47,526 nucleotides of DNA. It comes from an uncultured Acidimicrobiales bacterium (GTDB lineage: Bacteria; Actinomycetota; Acidimicrobiia; Acidimicrobiales; UBA10347). A model generated the notes under the pieces. That model saw nothing but the letters and a program-made list of their open reading frames with translations. It was not told the DNA's origin and did not search any database. Position numbers and translations under genes: made by a program. Numbering within the stretch: the stretch's first letter is position 1; each line of letters opens with the position of its first letter. The DNA is taken from positions 1-47,526 of the forward strand of contig CALKPY010000104.1 of NCBI GenBank assembly GCA_937991435.1, in the 5' to 3' direction. This document shows, piece after piece, positions 42,339 through 47,526 of the stretch.

Positions 42339-43721
42339 ATGACTCGTAACAGCTCATTCCAAAAAATGTTCAAGAGCCGCACACTTGCGACCGTGCTCTC
42401 AGCAGTGCTGCTCCTGGCACTGTCTGTTGGCCCAACCGCCGCACATGCCGAGGCCCAATCCCGCACGCTCACCGCTGTCGCCACAACCGCTGAGTCCACA
42501 GACACAGCAATCGAATACGAAGTTCTTGCCCTCGAAGCCGAAGTACTCGCTCTCGAAGCCGAAGTAGTCGCTCTTGAAGCCGAGCTCGAAGTCGTAGGCA
42601 TCAAAACGCTCACAGCCGAAACCGAAGTACTCACCGCAACCGCAGTCGAAACCGAACTCGGCACCCTCACCCAAACCGCAACCATCGAGGGCGAAGTACC
42701 CGTCAATACGCTCACAGCCGAAACCGAAGTACTGACCGCAACCGCAACCGCAGTCGAGGGACAGGTACTCACCGCAACCGCAACCCAAACCGCAACCGCA
42801 GTTGAGGGTCAAGTACTCACCGCAACCGCAGTCGAAACCGAACTCGGCACCCTCACCCAAACCGCAACCATCGAGGGCGAAGTACCCGTCAAAACCCTCA
42901 CAGCCGAAACCGAAGTACTGACCGCAACCGCAACCGCAACCGCAACCCAAACCGCAACCGCAACCGCTGAAGTAGCAACCGTCGAACCTGTTGTCGAGGT
43001 AGTTCACCACCAGGCCGTTCAGGTCGCAGTCGCCGAAACCTCGGTACGACCAGTCGCCGAAACCAAAACACTCACGGCACAAGCCGTTCAGGTCGCAGTC
43101 GCTGAAACCTCAGTACGACCAGTCGCCGAAACCAAAGTCGTCCAAGAACCGGCCATCAAAGTCGCAGTTGCCGAAGCCGCACCTGTAGTCATGGCCGAGA
43201 TGGCTGTTATCGACCTGGTTCCTGAAGCCGCCGCACCAACATTTGGCGATGCCCCAGCAATCACTGCTGCCGCAGCAACCGAATCAGCAGCACCAGCGGT
43301 CAAAGCACCAGCGGTCAAAGCACCAGCAATTGAGGCACAAGCACCCGTTCAGACCTTTGGAATCGCACCAATCATCACCGCTATCCCAGCCGTCGAGGAA
43401 GCACCAGCAGCTGAAGCACCAGCCGTCGAGGAAGCACCAGCAGTTGAAGCACCAGCCGTCGAGGAAGCACCAGCAGTTGAAGCACCAGCAGCTCAAGCAC
43501 CAGCAGCTCAAGCACCAGTTTCCTTCTCATCGGATCTGCCTTCAGAGCTCGCTTACACCGGCGCAACAACCAGTGTGTTGGCGCTGTTTGGTGCACTGAG
43601 CGTGGCACTTGGTGGACTATTCATGAGCGCAAGTCGCAGGGTTGACCACGACGATGACGACGCACCTGTAGGCGACAAGGCTGCCTTTGCCTTCGCTGTA
43701 GAGGTATCAGCACTTGCATAA
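42339..43721 (+). CDS. repeat-rich surface protein with LAYTG sortase signal
   Basis: A 460-aa exported protein. The signal peptide (MTRNSSFQKMFKSRTLATVL and on) probably ends after AHA (37). A short heptad repeat follows (LEAEVLA type, residues about 64-88), suggesting a coiled coil. A long Thr/Ala/Val/Glu region repeats EVLTATATQTATAVEGQ-like units, then VQVAVAETSVRPVAETK twice, then VEEAPAVEAPA three times. The sorting signal LAYTG (404-408), a membrane helix and SRR follow. An unusual extra tail of about 30 residues is acidic at first (DHDDDDAP) and then hydrophobic. It is likely wall-anchored by a class E sortase located elsewhere. An AGGA lies 10 nt before the ATG. Confidence 0.82.
   Translation: MTRNSSFQKMFKSRTLATVLSAVLLLALSVGPTAAHAEAQSRTLTAVATTAESTDTAIEYEVLALEAEVLALEAEVVALEAELEVVGIKTLTAETEVLTATAVETELGTLTQTATIEGEVPVNTLTAETEVLTATATAVEGQVLTATATQTATAVEGQVLTATAVETELGTLTQTATIEGEVPVKTLTAETEVLTATATATATQTATATAEVATVEPVVEVVHHQAVQVAVAETSVRPVAETKTLTAQAVQVAVAETSVRPVAETKVVQEPAIKVAVAEAAPVVMAEMAVIDLVPEAAAPTFGDAPAITAAAATESAAPAVKAPAVKAPAIEAQAPVQTFGIAPIITAIPAVEEAPAAEAPAVEEAPAVEAPAVEEAPAVEAPAAQAPAAQAPVSFSSDLPSELAYTGATTSVLALFGALSVALGGLFMSASRRVDHDDDDAPVGDKAAFAFAVEVSALA
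42625..42939 (+). repeat. near-identical 129-bp direct repeat in the LAYTG gene
   Basis: 42625-42753 and 42811-42939 match apart from a few bases, with an offset of 186 bp (62 codons). They include EVLTATAVETELGTLTQTAT and the following IEGEVPV block. The unit keeps the frame, so expansion or contraction would change only protein length. Confidence 0.85.
43011..43137 (+). repeat. 69-bp direct repeat in the LAYTG gene
   Basis: Two copies, 43011-43068 and 43080-43137, offset by 69 bp (23 codons), encode QAVQVAVAETSVRPVAETK. Three or four base differences separate them. Confidence 0.8.
43391..43489 (+). repeat. 33-bp tandem repeat in the LAYTG gene
   Basis: Three consecutive 33-bp units (43391, 43424, 43457) encode VEEAPAAEAPA or VEEAPAVEAPA, followed by degenerate AQAPA units. 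They form a Pro/Ala/Glu stalk just before the sorting signal. Confidence 0.85.
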
Positions 43722-43788
43722 CCCAAACCCGCAAGTGCTAGCTTGCTAACACACACCAGAATCTCTGTGACTACACAGTTGCGGATCT

Positions 43789-43847
43789 ATCTCCCGGTGA
43801 CGTTTGACTCCTGCTGATGGGGTTGGAACCAAACGTCGCCGGGAGAT
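43789..43847 (+). terminator. 18-bp hairpin after the LAYTG gene
   Basis: ATCTCCCGGTGACGTTTG (43789-43806) pairs with CAAACGTCGCCGGGAGAT (43830-43847), with a single G-U pair, around a 23-nt loop. A short pyrimidine/T-rich stretch follows. Likely terminates the surface protein mRNA, and may also act on the convergent MarR operon. Confidence 0.7.
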
Positions 43848-43888
43848 TCCATTTCTCCAGAAATCGAAGCCCCCTCTAGGCGGATGCC

Positions 43889-44353
43889 CTAGCTGTGCTG
43901 AGCCTCGAACAACCGTGTCGCCAACGCTTGGCCTGCTGGCATTTCGGCGACAAAGGACCACAGACCGTCGCACACGGCACGAGCATCGGTCTCGGTGATC
44001 AACGAACCCACGAGTTCGGCCAGATCGATCGAAACACCAGCGACAGCAGCAGCAGTTTCTCGGCCGTGAGCAGTCAGCCGCAGATCGACACGACGCCGGT
44101 CGTCAGCAGCTTCGGTGCGTTCGATCATCTCGGCGGCAACGAGACCATCGACGAGACGGCTAGGGCTTCCGTTCTCGCACACCAGACGCTGGCCGAGTGC
44201 TTGTAGCGAAAGCGGCTCGAACTGGGCCAGCACGGTCAGAACCTCGCTCTGTGCCGGCGTGACTCCTAGTGGTTTGAGCAGGCTCGCGAGTATTCGGTTG
44301 CCGTCTCGCTGGGCGGCGAGCACCAAGTACCGGAGCTCCTCAAAGGTGTTCAT
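43889..44353 (-). CDS. MarR-family transcriptional regulator
   Basis: A 154-aa winged-helix regulator. The core reads LGVTPAQSEVLTVLAQFEPL, LQALGQRLVCENGSPSRLVD (recognition helix), GLVAAEMIERTEAADDRRRV (wing with DxRxxxLxLT-like DLRLTAHG) and a C-terminal dimerisation helix. The start ATG overlaps the hydrolase stop by 4 nt, so it is the second gene of the operon. Palindromes over the operon start (45099-45110 and 45113-45126) are plausible autoregulatory operators. The ligand is unknown but may be the hydrolase substrate. Confidence 0.92.
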   Translation of the reverse strand: MNTFEELRYLVLAAQRDGNRILASLLKPLGVTPAQSEVLTVLAQFEPLSLQALGQRLVCENGSPSRLVDGLVAAEMIERTEAADDRRRVDLRLTAHGRETAAAVAGVSIDLAELVGSLITETDARAVCDGLWSFVAEMPAGQALATRLFEAQHS

Positions 44354-45120
44354 ACTGCGACGGACTTGGCGAGGATCTCGCGATCGACGAAGTCAGCTAT
44401 TGCCGTGCCATATCGGGTCGGATGCGTAAATCGGAACATGTGGCCTGTCCGGCCGAGCACCTGTTCGGTGGCGTTCGGTAGACCATTGACGAGATCCGTC
44501 GCCGCCTGATCGCCGATGATGCGATCATCGCCAGGGGTGAGAACCAGCGTGGGAACCGTGACTTCGCTGAGTTCAGTGCGAAGGTCGATTCCCAACACCG
44601 ACGTCACGCGCGCTGAGTAGGCAGCAAGCGGCGTGTTGTGCACGAAGAACTCTCGGTAGTCGCCCATGGTGTGAGGCACCTCGGCTTCGCCGGATTTGTC
44701 GAATACCGACGAAAGCTGCCACGCGTGGAACCGCAGCGTGCCGTGCCGGTAGAGCGGCCCCGGCACGAGGTGCGCGGTTCGACAGGCGAGGGCTTTCCAT
44801 GTCGGAAGTGGATCGGCGGCAAAGCCTCCTGATAGCACCATTGCTTCGAGTCCGCTCGGGTTGCGAACGGCCAAAGCGAGTGCCACTACTGCTCCAAACG
44901 AGTCACCAACAAGGACATACCGGTCAAGTGGCGCAACCAGATCGGCGAGGAAATCGGCGTAGCCGTCGACTGAATCGATGTCATCAGGGAGTGTTGGCGC
45001 GAGTACGTCTCGCCCATTGAGCGGTGCGATGGCACCGACGTCCCACGCTGCTCCCGCGAAACATGGAACGAGCACGAGCGTCGGATCGGCAAAATTAGAT
45101 GTTTCAACATTAGATGTCAT
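44350..45120 (-). CDS. alpha/beta hydrolase
   Basis: A 256-aa serine hydrolase. The oxyanion region LVLVPCFAGAAWDV, the nucleophile elbow VLVGDSFGAVVAL with Ser74, the acid in VLTPGDDRIIGD and the His in GRTGHMFRFTHP complete a triad. A cap region lies between (PLYRHGTLRFHAWQL). The start at ATG 45120 is set by TATATT 6 nt upstream; the longer frame upstream has no protein character. It is the first gene of a two-gene operon with a MarR repressor, which suggests an inducible degradation or detoxification activity. The substrate is unknown. Confidence 0.88.
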   Translation of the reverse strand: MTSNVETSNFADPTLVLVPCFAGAAWDVGAIAPLNGRDVLAPTLPDDIDSVDGYADFLADLVAPLDRYVLVGDSFGAVVALALAVRNPSGLEAMVLSGGFAADPLPTWKALACRTAHLVPGPLYRHGTLRFHAWQLSSVFDKSGEAEVPHTMGDYREFFVHNTPLAAYSARVTSVLGIDLRTELSEVTVPTLVLTPGDDRIIGDQAATDLVNGLPNATEQVLGRTGHMFRFTHPTRYGTAIADFVDREILAKSVAV

Positions 45121-45126
45121 AACATC
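45099..45126. promoter_or_regulatory. two MarR-type palindromes over the hydrolase start
   Basis: ATGTT-TC-AACAT (45099-45110) and GATGT-CATA-ACATC (45113-45126) are perfect inverted repeats. The second covers the ATG itself and the 6 nt up to the -10 hexamer. A repressor bound there would block initiation of a leaderless transcript. The downstream MarR gene is the obvious candidate. Confidence 0.6.
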
Positions 45127-45132
45127 AATATA
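45127..45132 (-). promoter_or_regulatory. leaderless-type -10 for the hydrolase-marR operon (TATATT)
   Basis: On the minus strand TATATT, 6 nt, then ATG at 45120. It is the best -10 of this class in the window. Confidence 0.65.
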
Positions 45133-45199
45133 GAGAACCGCCTTGCCAAGGGCAACCCGAATGCTCCTAGATGACGCTCGTCCGATCGGGTGACTGCCA

Positions 45200-45811
45200 C
45201 TACAACCCAAATGCCGACGCCGCGAACCCAGCAAAGCCGTCACGTTCGTACAGCTGAGCGTTACCCCCGGCCGAGACAAAGTCGTCGATGTTGTGCTGCT
45301 TATTGTCGATCAGCAAGGTCGTTGCAATACCTGTCTCGAGGCCCAGTGTTTCGCGGGCTGCTTCAGCCATGACAACTTTGGATAGCGATGCAACATCGGC
45401 GCTCGTGACGATGCAATCGACGAGCCGGTCAATGCCTGTCGCCACCGCCATGGCCCAGAACTCGTGTGGATTGACGGTGACGATCGCCTGCAACACCTGC
45501 CCATCGAGCGCATCGATGACACGCTTCGCTTCGGGGAACCATTCAATACGACACAGGTTTGCGATCAGGTGCCGAGAGATTGCAGGGCGAGACATGTTGA
45601 GATGGGGCGCGAGTAACGGCACTAGGCCCCGAACGCTTCCGACGCCGAGGTCCCAGGCGTCGATCTGAGCTCGGTGATCGTCAACGACTGACGCATAAAC
45701 ATCAGTCCACTCGGGGCAATCTGCGGGCGCAACGCGCATGAACTGTTCATCGACCAACGTGTCACCGAAGTCCCAACACACGAGATCACCGACGAACCAG
45801 CCCCCGGTCAC
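45200..45811 (-). CDS. HAD-superfamily hydrolase
   Basis: A 203-aa HAD-like protein. Motif I is VCWDFGDTLVDE with Asp14 (nucleophile) and Asp17. Motif II is IVTVNPH (Thr), motif III is the Lys in SLSKVVMAEAA, and motif IV is TLLIDNKQHNIDDF with the acidic pair replaced by a D-N-x-x-x-N-I-D-D arrangement. Most of the catalytic set is present. The GTG start overlaps the amidohydrolase stop by 4 nt (GTGA), so it belongs to the LLM-amidohydrolase-HAD operon. Substrate unknown, probably a phosphorylated metabolite. Confidence 0.85.
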   Translation of the reverse strand: MTGGWFVGDLVCWDFGDTLVDEQFMRVAPADCPEWTDVYASVVDDHRAQIDAWDLGVGSVRGLVPLLAPHLNMSRPAISRHLIANLCRIEWFPEAKRVIDALDGQVLQAIVTVNPHEFWAMAVATGIDRLVDCIVTSADVASLSKVVMAEAARETLGLETGIATTLLIDNKQHNIDDFVSAGGNAQLYERDGFAGFAASAFGL

Positions 45812-47034
45812 GAGTGCACCGTGGCGGCCACCGATGTTTCGGCCACGAGACGACCGGCCTTAAAGACTTTGCGACCTGCGGGCGCGTCGGCAATTGCTTG
45901 GCGAGCGGTAGTGGCATCAAGGGCGACGAAATCAGCAATGTCGCCAGGGCCGAGCGACGCTTCGCCAAGACCGAGCACCTGTCTGGCGTTCGCGCTCACC
46001 ATGGCCAGGGCATCGTCAGGCGTCTGATGGCCGGCCATGACCATGAGTGCTGCGGTTTCGAGCGGATCGCTGCGGCCGACCGTGTTGAACGGATCCTGCA
46101 CGTTGTCGCCTCCGGCTGCGACTAACGCTCGGGCGTCACGAAGTGCGTCGACCGCGGTGAGCCCGCGGGGCGGAGCAGTCGGTATGTCTCTCGCCTGCAA
46201 AAACAAGTTCGTTTGAGGAAGCGCAATCACCGCAATCCCCGCTTCGGCAACCAAAGCTGATACCTCGGCCTGAACTGCGGGGCCCTGCATACCAAGACTC
46301 ACGCAATGGCTGGCAGCGACCCGGTGCTCGAAACCACGGTTGAGTACCGCCCGGGCGAGGTCGCGCAGGGTCAGCATCGAGGCATCGAGTACTTCATCGA
46401 CGTGCAGATCAACATCGACGCCGGCATCGGCGGCGGCATCGAGCGCTACTTCGATCATGGCAGGACCGTTGGACTCAAGGTGGGGGCAGCCGCCGACGAG
46501 GTCGATGCCTGTGTCGATGGCATCGGCAAGAGCTCGGCGGTTGCCGGCGCCAGCGTGGCCCACCATGGGCGAGATCATCAACGCCACGATTTGCACGTCG
46601 ATGACTTGTTCAAGTCGTTCGGCTGCGACCCGCACAGCTCGAATCGCTTCGAGACCAAATCCATCACCAACATTTACGTGGGTACGCACCGCGGTCACGC
46701 CGCTGAGCACGAGTTTGCGCAACGCTGCTTCGCAGCGTTGCACGCTTCCGTCAAAGGTGATCACGCCTGTGGCTGCGGCCGCGGTCCAAGCATCGATCGC
46801 GCCCGCAAGGTCGCCGGCCGGGTTCGGTACGAGATCCGCGGTCAGTGCCTTGTCGAGATGCGCGTGTGGTTCAGCCAAAGCAGGAAGCACCAGCCACTCC
46901 TGCAGGTCATGCGACGGGGTCGCGGTGGCGCTCGCTGTATGGAGCCCAGAGATGCGTCCGTCGACGATTTCGATATCGACCAGCGTGCCGTCGCGCAGGC
47001 GAGCATTGGCAATGTGGATTGAGTCGTCGGCCAT
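45808..47034 (-). CDS. amidohydrolase-family protein, cytosine deaminase-like
   Basis: A 408-aa metal-dependent amidohydrolase. The metal-binding HAHLDKAL lies at about residue 57. The strand 2 to 6 motifs follow: VTAVRTHVNVGDG, VDLHVDEVLDA, RVAASHCVSLGMQG, and then AAGGDNVQDPFNTVG, whose Asp is expected to be a metal ligand. The order and the HxHxDK plus DNVxDPF motifs are those of CodA-type deaminases. The C-terminus shows the usual composite beta domain (DFVALDATTARQAI). ATG overlaps the LLM gene stop (TGATG). It is probably a deaminase of a cytosine-like or other heterocyclic substrate; the neighbours point to a catabolic pathway. Confidence 0.9.
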   Translation of the reverse strand: MADDSIHIANARLRDGTLVDIEIVDGRISGLHTASATATPSHDLQEWLVLPALAEPHAHLDKALTADLVPNPAGDLAGAIDAWTAAAATGVITFDGSVQRCEAALRKLVLSGVTAVRTHVNVGDGFGLEAIRAVRVAAERLEQVIDVQIVALMISPMVGHAGAGNRRALADAIDTGIDLVGGCPHLESNGPAMIEVALDAAADAGVDVDLHVDEVLDASMLTLRDLARAVLNRGFEHRVAASHCVSLGMQGPAVQAEVSALVAEAGIAVIALPQTNLFLQARDIPTAPPRGLTAVDALRDARALVAAGGDNVQDPFNTVGRSDPLETAALMVMAGHQTPDDALAMVSANARQVLGLGEASLGPGDIADFVALDATTARQAIADAPAGRKVFKAGRLVAETSVAATVHS

Positions 47035-47526
47035 CAGCTCAAGTGCGGAAGCACGCCTTCGCCGATTCGCCGCAGTTGTTCATCAACCTTGTTGTACGAG
47101 TCGCCGGGCATCGCCGGAAAGATAACGAGATTCTCGACGCCGCCGAGATGGTCGACATACCAATGGATCTGTTCGGTGACCTCATCGGCAGTGCCCACTA
47201 GCCAGACCTTGTTGTCAAGCGACTCCTCGAGCGACGGGATCAGACCGGCTTGGGCGGGGCCGCCGTCGGGACCCATGTAACCCTTGCTCCAGCCGTACGG
47301 ACCCAGGAACTTCCAGAACTCGTCATGGCCGTTTCGCACCGAGTCGAGCGCTTGTTCATGGGTGTCCTCTACGCACGTGTTGACCACAAGAATTCGTTTC
47401 TCGCCGGGTCCCAGCGCGCTGCCATGCTCGTGCTCGTAGATCTCGGCAAAGCGATGCCACCACTCGGCGGCATAGGTGTGGTTCTTCAGCCAGAACACCC
47501 CGCCCCATCCCTTGGTCGGCACGAAG
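47034..47526 (-). CDS. LLM-class flavin-dependent oxidoreductase, C-terminal part (runs off the window)
   Basis: Only the last 164 codons are present; the gene continues past the right edge. The visible part, with WGGVFWLKNHTYAAEWWHRF, VVNTCVEDTHEQALDSVRN, VWLVGTADEVTEQIHWYVDH and NLVIFPAMPGDSYNKVDEQL, matches the C-terminal part of luciferase-like monooxygenases (F420- or FMN-dependent). The stop overlaps the amidohydrolase start by one base. It is the first visible gene of the operon; ring-opening or oxidative attack on a heterocycle before the amidohydrolase step would fit, but is inference. Confidence 0.88.
   Translation of the reverse strand, partial: FVPTKGWGGVFWLKNHTYAAEWWHRFAEIYEHEHGSALGPGEKRILVVNTCVEDTHEQALDSVRNGHDEFWKFLGPYGWSKGYMGPDGGPAQAGLIPSLEESLDNKVWLVGTADEVTEQIHWYVDHLGGVENLVIFPAMPGDSYNKVDEQLRRIGEGVLPHLS

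Noticed and set aside
42399-43082. A 227-aa Cys/Gly-rich frame antisense to the surface gene
   Set aside because: It is a by-product of the repetitive codons of the LAYTG gene; no ribosome site and no recognisable composition.

Overview
The window looks like chromosomal DNA of a GC-rich actinobacterium. Several features suggest class Acidimicrobiia (Ilumatobacter-like marine or soil lineages), although no rRNA or marker search was possible. The evidence is: an MprAB-like two-component pair, a DUF5318 gene, two surface proteins with LAxTG (sortase class E type) sorting signals, the gene order rpsF-ssb-rpsR-rplI-dnaB, and many genes preceded by a TANNNT -10 hexamer exactly 6-7 nt before the start codon, which is the hallmark of leaderless transcripts. 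I saw no insertion sequences, phage genes, tRNAs, rRNAs or CRISPR arrays. It reads as ordinary core and accessory chromosome, densely packed, with many 1-4 nt gene overlaps.

Layout. 0-7 kb: signalling and envelope genes (a membrane diguanylate cyclase, a YiaA-like protein, an acyltransferase-histidine kinase-NarL regulator cluster, an ECF sigma factor with a repeat-tailed anti-sigma protein). 7-16 kb: SbcCD nuclease, a TPR protein, uracil phosphoribosyltransferase, an RlmI-like methyltransferase and an SH3 membrane protein. 16-25 kb: a multi-pass membrane protein, a 51-aa membrane peptide, an MprAB-like pair, maf-dus, a DUF4012 protein and a short LAHTG surface protein with a near-consensus sigma70 promoter. 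25-29.5 kb: the rpsF-ssb-rpsR-rplI ribosomal/replication operon and dnaB, with a structured rpsF leader, a DnaA-box-like cluster before dnaB and an unassigned folded RNA after it. 29.4-36.4 kb: panB coupled to a peroxidase-related enzyme, a GlxA-type regulator with a DJ-1/PfpI enzyme, DUF5318, a deacetylase-CCA polymerase operon and a GNAT gene. 36.4-41 kb: a gene remnant, a membrane protein, livF/livG ATPases and an E1/transketolase-like enzyme. 41-47.5 kb: a phosphohydrolase, a repeat-rich LAYTG surface protein, a MarR-hydrolase operon, and an LLM oxidoreductase-amidohydrolase-HAD operon running off the right edge.

The strongest unusual observation is at 29471-30034. A peroxidase-related (AhpD-like) gene that appears to be split by a stop codon is best read as a selenoprotein. 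The in-frame TGA sits exactly at the second cysteine of the CxxC motif. It is followed at the right distance by a perfect hairpin whose apical loop matches the E. coli fdhF SECIS as I remember it. Other observations worth follow-up are the shared leaderless promoter signature at about ten transcription units, the multibranched RNA fold downstream of dnaB, the DnaA-box-like cluster upstream of dnaB, MarR-type palindromes over a leaderless start, and the two sortase E-type substrates.
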